64,000 nucleotides of DNA, taken from NCBI GenBank assembly GCA_031277685.1, contig JAITLV010000085.1, positions 29,818 to 93,817 of the forward strand, read 5' to 3'. Position 1 is the stretch's first letter, and every line of letters begins with the position of its first letter. Of the stretch, positions 10,232 to 19,599 are shown piece after piece. Source of the DNA: Sphingobacterium sp. (GTDB lineage Bacteria; Bacteroidota; Bacteroidia; Sphingobacteriales; Sphingobacteriaceae). Under the pieces are notes generated by a model. It did no database searches. It was given only the letters and a program-made list of their open reading frames with translations, and was not told the origin of the DNA. The translations under genes were made by a program, and so were the position numbers.

Positions 10232-11155
10232 ATGAGTATATTAAACGTAAGTAATCTTTCCCATCGGTATTCGCTCAACTGGGCCATTCGGGATATCAAT
10301 ATTGAAATTGGTCAAACGGGCATTGTAGGTCTGTTGGGATCCAACGGTGCAGGCAAATCAACGACGATGAACATTATCTGCGGAGCCTTGAACCAAACGG
10401 AAGGTACAGTATTAATTAATGGAATCGACCTTCGAAGGGATTCTTTAGCAGCAAAAAAGGAGATTGGTTTTCTGCCTCAGATTTTGCCCTTATATACGGA
10501 TTTAACAGTGGACGAATATCTGCGTTATGCTGCCGAACTGCGTTTGATGAAATCAAGTGAAATAGCCGCCGCAGTAGAAGAAGTCAAAGAGAAGTGCCAA
10601 ATCAGTCATTTTAGCAATCGCCTCATTAAAAATCTTTCGGGTGGTTATAAACAGCGGGTAGGTATCGCCCAAGCTATTATACACAAACCTAGTTTAGTGG
10701 TAATGGATGAACCTACCAATGGGCTTGATCCAAATCAGTTGATTGAAGTTCGTAAACTGATCCGGGAGATCGCACAAGACCGCACGGTATTGTTATCGTC
10801 ACATGTCATGAGTGAGATCCATGCACTATGCAGGGATATCGTTATGATTGAGGGTGGACGGGTCATCTTTTCGGATACAATAGATGCTTTTAATAATTAT
10901 TTACAGCCACAAAGCCTATTGATGTATCTCGAAAATCCACCCGCATCTACTTTTTTACAAGCAATTCAAGGTGTTTCCAAAGTTGATTACCTAAGCGATA
11001 AACAGGTGCGAGTTTTTTTTGATCAAAGCGAAGATATTGCTGAGCGTATGATCGTAGCGAGTGTGGAAAATGGATGGCGTCTCAGGGAAATTAATCTGGA
11101 AAAGGCAGTTCTGGAAGATGTATTCAAACAGTTGTCTATTCAAGCCAATTTCTAG
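10232..11155 (+). CDS. ABC transporter ATP-binding protein (GldA-like)
   Basis: A 307-residue ABC ATPase. Walker A is GSNGAGKST (about 36-44), the signature is LSGGYKQ (about 136-142), Walker B is LVVMDEPTNGLDP (about 155-167), and the H-loop histidine is in LLSSHVMSE. The C-terminal 80 residues form the extension seen in ABC-2 type ATPases such as the CcmA/GldA group. It powers the permease encoded 60 bases downstream. This subgroup usually drives export or membrane remodelling and not solute-binding-protein import; no binding protein is present. Confidence 0.92.
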   Translation: MSILNVSNLSHRYSLNWAIRDINIEIGQTGIVGLLGSNGAGKSTTMNIICGALNQTEGTVLINGIDLRRDSLAAKKEIGFLPQILPLYTDLTVDEYLRYAAELRLMKSSEIAAAVEEVKEKCQISHFSNRLIKNLSGGYKQRVGIAQAIIHKPSLVVMDEPTNGLDPNQLIEVRKLIREIAQDRTVLLSSHVMSEIHALCRDIVMIEGGRVIFSDTIDAFNNYLQPQSLLMYLENPPASTFLQAIQGVSKVDYLSDKQVRVFFDQSEDIAERMIVASVENGWRLREINLEKAVLEDVFKQLSIQANF

Positions 11156-11215
11156 TCACTTTTATAAATCGGATATAGTAACATTTCTTTATAAACTAAT
11201 ATAATAACCTCTCAG

Positions 11216-13552
11216 ATGAAACTTATTTATAAGATTGCGCAAAATGAGATCCGCAGTCTTTTTTACTCACCCGTTGCCTGGTTTTTGGGAGTGGCTTTTT
11301 GGATATTGTGCGCATATTTCTATACCAAACAGATATGCCATTTTGCCAATTACCAAGAATTGGGAACACAGAACAACCCCGCTTTTGAAGGATTTACAAC
11401 ATCGCTCACTGAAACTGTCCTGCTCAAGGGTGGTTTATTTAACGCTGTAATAGGGAATCTCTATTTCTTTTTGCCCTTGTTGACAATGGGATTGATCAGT
11501 CGGGAATTGAATAATGGTACTATCAAGCTTTTGTATTCTTCACCGATCAAGCCAATTTCTATTATTCTAGGTAAATATTTAGCGATTGTTTTTTATTGCA
11601 GCTGCCTACTGATAATTCTAAGTGTTTTCTTGATTGCCAGTTTATTTACGATCGTCCATGTGGATGGGGGGATCGTTCTTTCGGCATTGCTCTCGCTATT
11701 TTTATTGATCTGTAGCTATGCCGCTATTGGCATTTTTATGAGCAGTTTGAGTACCTATCAAATCGTATCAGGGGTAGCTACATTTTTAGTTATCTTCGTT
11801 TTGTCGAGTATCGGCATGTTATGGCAACAATACGATTTTATACGTGACCTAACTTACTTTTTATCGATTGCTGGCCGAACCGAACGGATGTTGAGAGGAT
11901 TGATCACAAGTAGCGACGTATGTTACTTCATTCTGATCATTGCCATGTTCCTTTGTTTTACTTACTTCAAAGTTAAGGGAGCAACGGAATCCAAGAGTTT
12001 TTCAAAAACATTGGTACAATATGGTACTGTAGTGGTGGTTATCCTTAGCTTAGGTTATATTACCTCAAAACCATCTTGGATTGGTTATTTGGATATGACT
12101 CGAGATAATCTCAATACGATTCACCCAAATGTACAAGCAATCATCCAAAAATTTGATAAAAAATCACCACTAAAAGTTACACTATATACAAATCTTTTGG
12201 GTCGCGGTATGGAACAAGGGGGGCTGCCGGAGCAACGTAAAAGCTACGAAATGCGTTTATGGGAACCTTATCTGCGATTTAAACCGGATATACAGTTTGA
12301 ATACGTAAATTATTATGATGTTGCTCCGGGTGATAGCTCACTATACAAGATGTACCCGAATAAATCTTTAAAGGAAATTGCGGAGATCATGGCTAAAGCG
12401 TTGCAGGTGGATCTAAAGAAGTTTATTGGACCTGAAGAAATCCGTAAGCGTATTGATCTCAAGCCAGAGAATCTACGGCTTGTAATGGAGTTAGAATATC
12501 AAGGTCGCAAAACCTTTTTGAGAACTTTTGAGGACGGTGGATTTTGGCCCGATCAAATGAATGTATCAGCAGCGTTCAAACGTCTACAGCAGAGTGAACT
12601 TCCAAAACTATTGTTTACCAGCGGCAATCTGGAACGAAGTATCTATAAAACGGGGCAAAGGGAATATAGTTTCTTTGCAAGAGATATCAATAACCGGATT
12701 GGCCTAATAAATCTGGGATTCGATTGTGACAGTATCGATCTGGAACATCAAGATATACCTAATGGTATTGCAGGGTTAGTCATTGCCGATCCCAAAACGA
12801 CATTGAGTGCCGTGAAGCAAGCAAAAATACACACATATTTGGCCAAAGGGGGAAACGCTATTTTCTTCGGAGAACCAGAAAAGCAGGATATCCTAAACCC
12901 GTTATTGGCTGAAGTTGGGGCGCAATTTAGTCCAGGTACGTTGGTCGAAGTTTCGGTAAACGAAACCCCTGATCTTATTTTACCTACGATCACAAAGGAA
13001 GGGTTTTCGCTATCGGACAACTACAAGCGAGAACGAGAACGGCTTGCGGCAGGAAAGCCAGTGGTTCAAGGTGGGCTACCAATGCGGGGCACGATTGCCG
13101 TGTACTCAATCGGGAATACTGATTTTAAACCTTTTCATATCCTCAAAACCGACTCAACACGTGCAACCTATAATAAAATTGGCAAATTGATCATAGATTC
13201 AGTCCCACCAGTATTCAATAAGGTACTAGGTGACACGCGTCAGGCAACATATACAACATTACTTGGGCTTTCCAGACAGAAAGACAACCAACAACAACGG
13301 ATTATCGCAGCTGGAGACACTGATTTCTTGTCTAACCTCAGACAGGGCGGTGGATACTTTACGGTCTCGCTTTTCAGTTGGTTGGACAATAATAGGTGGC
13401 CCATTTACACGATTCAGCCTGCTCCTTTGGACGTACTCTTAACCATATCGAACTCGGCTGCAGAAACACAACGGTTTGTATTTCTATACATTATACCTGT
13501 AGTGATTGTACTGATCGGTATTATCGTATTGATTAGACGTAAACGTAAATAA
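11216..13552 (+). CDS. ABC-2 permease fused to a GldG-like extracytoplasmic domain
   Basis: A 778-residue membrane protein. The first 265 residues hold about six hydrophobic segments of the ABC-2 permease type, followed by a long soluble domain (about 300-740) of the GldG / ABC-type uncharacterised transport type, and one C-terminal membrane anchor ending in a basic tail (RRKRK). It therefore looks like GldF and GldG in one chain. In gliding Bacteroidota GldA-GldF-GldG are separate; here the fused form sits in a SusCD operon with no gliding genes in view. It forms a transporter with the ATPase upstream. The soluble part probably faces the periplasm. Confidence 0.85.
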   Translation: MKLIYKIAQNEIRSLFYSPVAWFLGVAFWILCAYFYTKQICHFANYQELGTQNNPAFEGFTTSLTETVLLKGGLFNAVIGNLYFFLPLLTMGLISRELNNGTIKLLYSSPIKPISIILGKYLAIVFYCSCLLIILSVFLIASLFTIVHVDGGIVLSALLSLFLLICSYAAIGIFMSSLSTYQIVSGVATFLVIFVLSSIGMLWQQYDFIRDLTYFLSIAGRTERMLRGLITSSDVCYFILIIAMFLCFTYFKVKGATESKSFSKTLVQYGTVVVVILSLGYITSKPSWIGYLDMTRDNLNTIHPNVQAIIQKFDKKSPLKVTLYTNLLGRGMEQGGLPEQRKSYEMRLWEPYLRFKPDIQFEYVNYYDVAPGDSSLYKMYPNKSLKEIAEIMAKALQVDLKKFIGPEEIRKRIDLKPENLRLVMELEYQGRKTFLRTFEDGGFWPDQMNVSAAFKRLQQSELPKLLFTSGNLERSIYKTGQREYSFFARDINNRIGLINLGFDCDSIDLEHQDIPNGIAGLVIADPKTTLSAVKQAKIHTYLAKGGNAIFFGEPEKQDILNPLLAEVGAQFSPGTLVEVSVNETPDLILPTITKEGFSLSDNYKRERERLAAGKPVVQGGLPMRGTIAVYSIGNTDFKPFHILKTDSTRATYNKIGKLIIDSVPPVFNKVLGDTRQATYTTLLGLSRQKDNQQQRIIAAGDTDFLSNLRQGGGYFTVSLFSWLDNNRWPIYTIQPAPLDVLLTISNSAAETQRFVFLYIIPVVIVLIGIIVLIRRKRK

Positions 13553-13561
13553 ATTGAGCTT

Positions 13562-14881
13562 ATGTTATTAGAAACAGATATACAGACCCTAGAGGATCTA
13601 CGGATTTTCGGTAAAAGGGATCAATCAGGAATTTTTGAAATCTATAATAAAACACGTACACGCGGAGGTGAAAACCTCTTGCGTGATTTGTTTCGTCAAC
13701 CTTCCGCGGATCAAAAAACGATCGCTGACCGCATAGCTATCTTTCGTTATTTTTCCGAACAGAAGATTGCTTTTCCTTTTGATCCCGCTATGTTTGACCT
13801 GTGTGAGAAATACATTCGAAACCGTTCTGTTTCCACCGGAGCGAGCAGCACAGGCTTGGGTGAAAAAGACATCCAAAATGGCGTAACTGCAATTATTAAG
13901 TTTTTAAATGGGTTGCGCAGCTTTATGGATACTGAAATTATCACAAAAGCTAAAGTATATGGGGAGTTGCGTGCGTCAATTTGCTCGATCTTGGATGACC
14001 TTGTCTTTGAACCGGTTTTCAGAGAACACAGAGATGGTAAAGTAGCTTTCTCCGCCGTGGCGGCTTATGACTTGCTTTTCCGAACCAAGATATATGCGAA
14101 CATCGAATCGTTGCTTAATCATATGTATCTGCTTGATGTCTATCTTGCGGTTGCGGAAATCGCAAGGGAACGCAAATTTGCCTTTCCGACAGTACATGAA
14201 AAGGGGAGTAAGGTATTGCGTATTGAAGGGCTTTATCACCCCGAACTTGAGCGACCAGTCACCAACACTGTGGCTATGGAGGGGCCGATGAGCCTAACCC
14301 TATTAACAGGTGCGAATATGGCAGGCAAAAGCACCTTTCTACGGTCCATTGGAACAGCAGTCTACCTGGCCCATATCGGATTTCCGGTCGCAGCAAAGTC
14401 AATGGATTTTGCTGTAATGGACGGTATATATACGACGATCAACCTGCCGGATAACCTCGGAATCGGAGCCAGCCATTTCTATGCAGAAGTATTGCGTGTA
14501 AAAAAGATCGCAACGGAATTAGGGAAAGGTAAATCCCTGTTTATCATTTTCGATGAACTGTTTCGAGGCACCAATGTCAAAGATGCCCATGAGGCGACCG
14601 TTGAAGTGGCAGGTGGTTTTGCACGGAAAGATACAAGCCGATTTATCATTTCATCTCATATTGTGGAGGCTGCCGAACAATTAAGCCTAATCAATGGAGT
14701 TGATTTCTGGTACCTGCCCACCAAAATGGATGGAGCAAAGCCCGTATACACTTATAAATTAGAAAACGGGGTAACCAATGACCGGCATGGCATGCTTATC
14801 ATCCAAAATGAGGGGATTTTGGATATCTTGAAAAATGGAAAGAAAAAGCTTCAAGTCCAACAGTTGAAAAAAACGATATAA
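13562..14881 (+). CDS. MutS-like ATPase lacking the mismatch-recognition domain (first copy)
   Basis: A 439-residue protein. Residues about 10-220 resemble the MutS core/lever region (TRTRGGENLLRDLF matches the usual start of that region). Residues about 235-430 form the MutS ATPase: Walker A GANMAGKST (about 250-258), Walker B FIIFDELFRGTN, and a histidine-bearing SSHIVEAAE switch. There is no N-terminal mismatch-binding domain and no C-terminal Smr nuclease, so this is not a classical MutS or MutS2. It starts 9 bases after the ABC permease and is followed 8 bases later by a second copy. Inference: the two proteins pair as a heterodimer; the target and reason for their link to an ABC exporter are unknown. 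Confidence 0.85.
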   Translation: MLLETDIQTLEDLRIFGKRDQSGIFEIYNKTRTRGGENLLRDLFRQPSADQKTIADRIAIFRYFSEQKIAFPFDPAMFDLCEKYIRNRSVSTGASSTGLGEKDIQNGVTAIIKFLNGLRSFMDTEIITKAKVYGELRASICSILDDLVFEPVFREHRDGKVAFSAVAAYDLLFRTKIYANIESLLNHMYLLDVYLAVAEIARERKFAFPTVHEKGSKVLRIEGLYHPELERPVTNTVAMEGPMSLTLLTGANMAGKSTFLRSIGTAVYLAHIGFPVAAKSMDFAVMDGIYTTINLPDNLGIGASHFYAEVLRVKKIATELGKGKSLFIIFDELFRGTNVKDAHEATVEVAGGFARKDTSRFIISSHIVEAAEQLSLINGVDFWYLPTKMDGAKPVYTYKLENGVTNDRHGMLIIQNEGILDILKNGKKKLQVQQLKKTI

Positions 14882-14889
14882 AGTGAGCA

Positions 14890-16215
14890 ATGAAAAAATT
14901 CAAAATAGATAAACAGACCCTTGATGAACTTAATCTATTGGGGAAATTCAGGTCGGGAACCATTTACAACTTATTTAACCAGGTCCATACACGTGGTGCT
15001 GAGCAATTGTTGGATGAAATGTTCAACAATCCGCTCACTGACAGCCGAGCCATCAATGAACGTAGCGCTACATTTCAATACTTTCAACAGCAGGAATTTA
15101 GTTTCAGCTTTGACAGGCAGTCTGTGGCTACGATGCGGGAGTACTTGGATACCGCTACATTGGGCAATAAGACTTTGGTCTATGGTACAACACTAGTACA
15201 TAAATTATTGTGCAACTTGACGCGAGATGATCGCTATAAAAAGAATGTGCAGGGTTTACAAGCTGTCATTCAGCTCTTAAATGCCGTAAAGGGGATGCTT
15301 GAAGTTTTTGTCTCTGCTAGCACTCCATTTAATGAACGTGTTAATGAAGTGAAAAACGTACTGGTCAATCCACATCTCACTAAGCTATTGCAGACTGATA
15401 TCTATCAGACACTATCCTTGGGTACATTAGCATTTTACGAATATTTGTTGAAGGGTAAGCTACTAAGCAATATGGAATCTTTACTGCATTTTGTGTATGA
15501 AGTAGATATCTATCAATCGGTGGCACAAGTGGCAAAGAATCACGGATTTCAATATGGGCATGCCTTGCCAGCAGCGGAAAACATACTGCGTTGTACGAAC
15601 TTGAGACATCCAAGCATCCATAAAGCTGTAGGTAATGATTTGGAGTTGAAGGAATCAAGCAATGTACTCTTTTTGACGGGAGCAAATATGGCGGGAAAAT
15701 CGACTTGGATGAAATCATTGGGGATAGGTCTCTATCTTGCTCATATGGGATTTCCGGTTGCAGCAGACAGCTTTGAATTCTCTGTAAGAGACGGCCTATA
15801 TTCGTCCATCAACGTAGCCGACAATATTGGTCTTGGTTATAGCCATTTCTATGCTGAGGTGATGCGAGTCAAAGAGGCTGCGGTAGAGGCTGCTCGTGGT
15901 GAAAGATTGATGCTGATCTTTGATGAACTTTTCAAAGGTACCAATGTCAAGGATGCCTACGATGGCACGCTGGCAGTGACAGGCGAATTTGCTGCATACG
16001 AGGCTTGTCTATTTGTCGTGTCAACGCATATCATTGAAGTAGGTGAAGCATTAAAATCCGTTAAAAATATCCAATTTCGTTATATGCCGACCATTCTGGA
16101 AAATAATACCCCACGTTACACCTATCGTCTACAAGCCGGTATCACAGAAGATAGACAGGGTATGATGATTATCCGAAATGAACGTATTTTGGACTTGATG
16201 AACGAGGTTGTATAG
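14890..16215 (+). CDS. MutS-like ATPase lacking the mismatch-recognition domain (second copy)
   Basis: A 441-residue paralogue of the preceding gene with the same plan: core/lever-like part (TRGAEQLLDEMFNN near 31-45), Walker A GANMAGKST (about 264-272), Walker B LIFDELFKGTNVKDA and the VSTHIIEVGE switch. Both ATPase motifs look intact in both copies, so neither appears to be a dead partner. The two have clearly diverged outside the ATPase, as expected for an old duplication forming an obligate pair. Last gene before the sigma/anti-sigma pair. Confidence 0.84.
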   Translation: MKKFKIDKQTLDELNLLGKFRSGTIYNLFNQVHTRGAEQLLDEMFNNPLTDSRAINERSATFQYFQQQEFSFSFDRQSVATMREYLDTATLGNKTLVYGTTLVHKLLCNLTRDDRYKKNVQGLQAVIQLLNAVKGMLEVFVSASTPFNERVNEVKNVLVNPHLTKLLQTDIYQTLSLGTLAFYEYLLKGKLLSNMESLLHFVYEVDIYQSVAQVAKNHGFQYGHALPAAENILRCTNLRHPSIHKAVGNDLELKESSNVLFLTGANMAGKSTWMKSLGIGLYLAHMGFPVAADSFEFSVRDGLYSSINVADNIGLGYSHFYAEVMRVKEAAVEAARGERLMLIFDELFKGTNVKDAYDGTLAVTGEFAAYEACLFVVSTHIIEVGEALKSVKNIQFRYMPTILENNTPRYTYRLQAGITEDRQGMMIIRNERILDLMNEVV

Positions 16216-16263
16216 CAGTCAGTGGATATAAAAAAGTGAGTAAATGATTATTATTTAGTTTAT

Positions 16264-16908
16264 ATGAATACTTCGTATATTGGTATCATAAAACCTATCG
16301 AAATTCATGATATGCAGAACGCTTTTGTAGAAAAGGATTGGGAGGAACCTGTTCAGGCACGACTACTGTTAACGGAGAAGCTCTTGGATGAACTATTTCA
16401 GGAGCACTATTCCTTTCTTTGTCATGTCGCGATGAAAATAGTTAAGGATTCTGAAGCTGCAAAAGATATCGTACAAAATTTTTTCTTGTATTGTTGGGAG
16501 AAAAGGTCCAGTGTGAAAATTCAGGGGAGCTTTAGAAACTATGCTTATCGGTCGGTACGGAATGCGTCCATGAATCATCTTAAACGGGCGATAAAAGTAA
16601 ACTACGATAGTGATTATATCACTAATGAAGCTGCTGAAAATTTAACTTATCAATCAGATTCAGAACGGAAAATATTAGAAAATGAGCGGGAAAATAAACT
16701 TTGGAAAGTGATAGATCAGCTACCAGACAAAAGAAGGACAATCTTTCTTTTAAGTCAAAGAGAAGGCTTGACTTATGGACAGATTGCGGAAAATATGGAC
16801 ATCTCGGTTAATACGGTGAAAACGCAAATTAAACTGGCATATGTTTTTCTTAGGACGGAATGTAGGTGGATAATTGGGATTATTAGTTGGCTGTTTTTAA
16901 TTAAATAA
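16264..16908 (+). CDS. FecI-like ECF RNA polymerase sigma factor
   Basis: A 214-residue sigma-70 family protein with region 2 (FLCHVAMKIVKDSEAAKDIVQ) and region 4 (QLPDKRRTIFLLSQREGLTYGQIAENMDISVNTVKTQI split over about 155-195), of the Bacteroidota family 1 type. ATG at 16264 gives a slightly long N-terminus; ATG at 16312 is an alternative. It is followed 7 bases later by FecR. Unusually, the pair lies downstream of its likely SusC (4322-7906) rather than upstream. It is expected to be held by FecR and released when the STN-containing SusC is occupied. Confidence 0.9.
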   Translation: MNTSYIGIIKPIEIHDMQNAFVEKDWEEPVQARLLLTEKLLDELFQEHYSFLCHVAMKIVKDSEAAKDIVQNFFLYCWEKRSSVKIQGSFRNYAYRSVRNASMNHLKRAIKVNYDSDYITNEAAENLTYQSDSERKILENERENKLWKVIDQLPDKRRTIFLLSQREGLTYGQIAENMDISVNTVKTQIKLAYVFLRTECRWIIGIISWLFLIK

Positions 16909-16915
16909 AAATGAT

Positions 16916-18037
16916 ATGAAAGATGATCCAATAGATTGGGAAAAGTTGCTGGCCTATCTTGACGCAAATGAAAACAACATGATGGAAGATCTGTCGGATA
17001 AGGAAATCGATATGCTTCTTTATGCGGAGGATGTGCGCCGCAAACTTCGTGGAGAGAATCCGAACGAACAATTCCCTTTAGTCGAAGGCATGCAGGAATT
17101 TGTCAAAAGAAGGAAAAAGCAATATTTCAGACGTATCCTAACTTATGCAGCGGCTGTTATAGCGATTGTGGGAATCGGATTGTGGACAGTTGTTTACAAC
17201 CAACAACCAGTAGTTGTTGATAAAACGATTGCGAATACATCGACTCAAAGCAAAGGAATTAAACTTCGACTTGGAAATGGCGAAGAAGTTTTGATAGATA
17301 CTCAAGCTAAAAATCTGCAGGAACAGGGAAGTGAAATCGATATTGCTGAAAATTTGATTCGTTATAAAGAAAAGAATGTCGACGATAAAATAACTAATTT
17401 AAATAAACTGGAAGTACCTTTAGGCATGCGTACAAAAGTAATTTTAGCTGATGGTACCCAAGTTTGGTTAAATTCAGGCACCACTATGAGATATCCAGTA
17501 GCATTTAACAAGGACAAACGTGAAGTTTACTTGGATGGAGAGGCCTATTTCGATGTAGCTCACGATTCCAAAAGAGCTTTTTTTGTCCATAGTGGAGATT
17601 TGCAGGTCAAAGTGTTGGGGACAGCTTTTACTGTCAATACGTTAAGTGAACGAATAAAGATCGCGCTGGTACGAGGTAGTGTAGATTTAGAGGTAAATAA
17701 ACAAGTACGGCGATTAATCCCGGGTGAAGTGGGGCAATATAATACACAAACGGCAAAGTTATCGCTATCAGATGAGAATATACGTGGATTAGTTGCTTGG
17801 AAAGATAATATGTTCTTTTTTGATGATGCAAACCTTGCTGAAATCACTGCACGTTTGGGGCGTACTTATGATTATGAATTTGTATTTGATAGTCCCGCAT
17901 TAAAGACACTTAGTTTTACGATTGATATAGAACAAACGGACGATATAAATACAATATTAGGTTATCTCAAGTTAAGTTCGCCAAAATTCGATTTTAGGAT
18001 TACTGGTAGAACAATTCATATCATTGATAAAAAATAA
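16916..18037 (+). CDS. FecR-family anti-sigma factor with DUF4974 domain
   Basis: A 373-residue protein: cytoplasmic N-terminal sigma-binding part (about 1-75), one transmembrane segment (about 77-97), a FecR beta domain (about 150-260, with the GTTMRYPVAFNK and GEAYFDVAHDSKRAFFVHSG-type patterns) and a C-terminal DUF4974/STN-like domain (about 300-373). It transmits the outer-membrane signal to the sigma factor encoded just upstream. No SusC follows it directly, so the most likely receptor is the STN-bearing SusC of the preceding operon. Confidence 0.9.
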   Translation: MKDDPIDWEKLLAYLDANENNMMEDLSDKEIDMLLYAEDVRRKLRGENPNEQFPLVEGMQEFVKRRKKQYFRRILTYAAAVIAIVGIGLWTVVYNQQPVVVDKTIANTSTQSKGIKLRLGNGEEVLIDTQAKNLQEQGSEIDIAENLIRYKEKNVDDKITNLNKLEVPLGMRTKVILADGTQVWLNSGTTMRYPVAFNKDKREVYLDGEAYFDVAHDSKRAFFVHSGDLQVKVLGTAFTVNTLSERIKIALVRGSVDLEVNKQVRRLIPGEVGQYNTQTAKLSLSDENIRGLVAWKDNMFFFDDANLAEITARLGRTYDYEFVFDSPALKTLSFTIDIEQTDDINTILGYLKLSSPKFDFRITGRTIHIIDKK

Positions 18038-18293
18038 TACATGAGTTTGTAAACCAGTTTTAATAATGTCGTTTAATTAAAGCTCAACAATAGCAAATTG
18101 ATAATACACAAAGATTTCTATTAAGGTATTTGACCTCTTTTCGATAAACATTTCAGGCGTCATATCCCCTTGTGCAGAAACAGGATCCTTATTATATAAT
18201 AGTAAAACATTCGATTAACTGTTAATACATGTAAAACGGCATAAAATAATGTTGTGTTAATTTTTATGTATATACATTTATGCGGCAAATATT

Positions 18294-18632
18294 TTGTTAC
18301 ATAATATATGTTTTTATTTGTTTTATTACTGTTTAAGCAAATGTGTATTGCAGGATATACCAGAGGGATCCCATATTACAGCTTCGTTGGAAGACCTGTT
18401 TGTTGAAGAAATGGACGATGGTGGGATGGGCAGCCTCCAAGTGATGATAGAAGGAGAGAATTATAGGCGTTTTGGTGGTGTGCTAGTCGATATGGGCTCT
18501 CATGATGTCGACGGAATGTATCTGCTTATCTCTGTTATCGTGGATTCTGATGATAATTTTTATGAATTAGATATTTTCAAAGGTGATTTTTCTCCTTTGA
18601 TAAAGATTCCAGATGTATCAATAAATTTATGA
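18294..18632 (+). pseudogene. DUF6984-like protein, probably 5'-truncated
   Basis: The reading frame from about 18345 onward looks like the C-terminal two thirds of the DUF6984 family: EEMDDGGMGSLQV, then a DVDGMYLLISVIVD segment, and ending ELDIFKGDFSPLIKIP. The first 17 residues in the open frame (LHNICFYLFYYCL) come from AT-rich sequence and do not resemble the family start, so the 5' part seems lost. Members of this family are small cytosolic proteins that often sit in immunity-type gene arrays; function not established. The stop overlaps the start of the next fragment (ATGA). Family call is from memory of its conserved motif. Confidence 0.5.
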
Positions 18633-18733
18633 TGCGGTATCTAATCCCTACTGAAACTTTGATTCCCGCAGGTTATATTACTGTTATCGAGGATACAGAA
18701 GGAAATCATATCGAGCTTAGTTTCGAAAAATAA
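18629..18733 (+). pseudogene. C-terminal remnant of a VOC/glyoxalase-family protein
   Basis: A 34-codon frame starting ATGATG at 18629. Its end, IPAGYITVIEDTEGNHIELS, matches the typical C-terminal strand of vicinal-oxygen-chelate proteins (pattern GY.a...DTEGN..gl). The rest of the domain (usually about 120 residues) is absent. The fragment abuts the truncated DUF6984-like gene, so two gene ends have been joined by deletion or recombination. Confidence 0.5.
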
Positions 18734-18779
18734 CTTTTATATTTATCTGTTCCTATTGGCTTACTCAGAAACAATAAAA

Positions 18780-19535
18780 ATGATCGAAGAAATAGCTTAC
18801 CGGCCAAAATATCCGCTCAGCAGATTTATTGATTATATCTGGGTCGGGAAGTCGCCTAATCTTACCATGGATTTTGTTCACCATGCTGCTCTGTTTACCG
18901 AACTTATTTTCAGTTATGGTGATGAGTACGACATCGGGGGTATCAATACCGAAAAGATAAACGGTCGTACAGGACTTCAGGTGCTATCGGGTTTAAAAAA
19001 TCGACCTTTTCTGACCACAACAAATGGGGCTTACGCGTGCATAGGGTTAATCTTAAAGCCGTTTTGCTATGGCATACTGCTCCCAAAATTAGGGAGCTCA
19101 TCTTTGGAAGAAGTAGCTGCGATTTTATTTGACTGTCTTTTTGCTGCCGAGAATCCTAATTTTGCCCAAGCCGAAAAATGTTTGTTGGGTGTATTCGAAA
19201 CTGTAAATACCGACCCTCATCTGATGAGGTTCGAAGCACATCTGGCTACTGAAATGGCAGGAAAGGGAATGCTGAGAGATTTCAGTAAACTGCTGCTGAT
19301 TTCGCAGAAAAGTTTCATTCAGAAATTCAGAAAGCATTATTTTTTGACCCCCAGTGAATATCTGAACCTTTACAAAGTGAACAAAGCGGTCATATTGCTT
19401 CAGAACAATTCGTCGGAACGATTGACTGACATTGGGCTGAACGCAGGATTCTATGACCAGTCTCATTTTATTAAGGTATTTAAAAAACTCAGTGGTTATA
19501 CTCCAAAAGAATTTTCAAAATTTGGAGCAGGGTAA
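18780..19535 (+). CDS. AraC-family transcriptional regulator
   Basis: A 251-residue protein from ATG 18780; an in-frame TTG at 18756 is less likely. The N-terminal part (about 1-140) is a DUF6597-like sensor region (RPKYPLSRFIDYIWVG), and the C-terminal part (about 160-250) holds two AraC helix-turn-helix motifs, the second reading DIGLNAGFYDQSHFIKVFKK followed by GYTPKEF. It lies 64 bases before a dihydrofolate-reductase-like gene on the same strand and may regulate it. Ligand unknown. Confidence 0.87.
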   Translation: MIEEIAYRPKYPLSRFIDYIWVGKSPNLTMDFVHHAALFTELIFSYGDEYDIGGINTEKINGRTGLQVLSGLKNRPFLTTTNGAYACIGLILKPFCYGILLPKLGSSSLEEVAAILFDCLFAAENPNFAQAEKCLLGVFETVNTDPHLMRFEAHLATEMAGKGMLRDFSKLLLISQKSFIQKFRKHYFLTPSEYLNLYKVNKAVILLQNNSSERLTDIGLNAGFYDQSHFIKVFKKLSGYTPKEFSKFGAG

Positions 19536-19599
19536 ATTCTGTACAATTTTAAATGTGTCGAAGGATTTAATTTTGTGGTATAACTTTAGAAACATAAAA

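Noticed and set aside
13562..16215. Calling the two genes standard DNA mismatch repair MutS
   Set aside because: Both lack the mismatch-recognition domain and are about 440 residues; classical MutS is about 850. Only the core and ATPase parts are seen.
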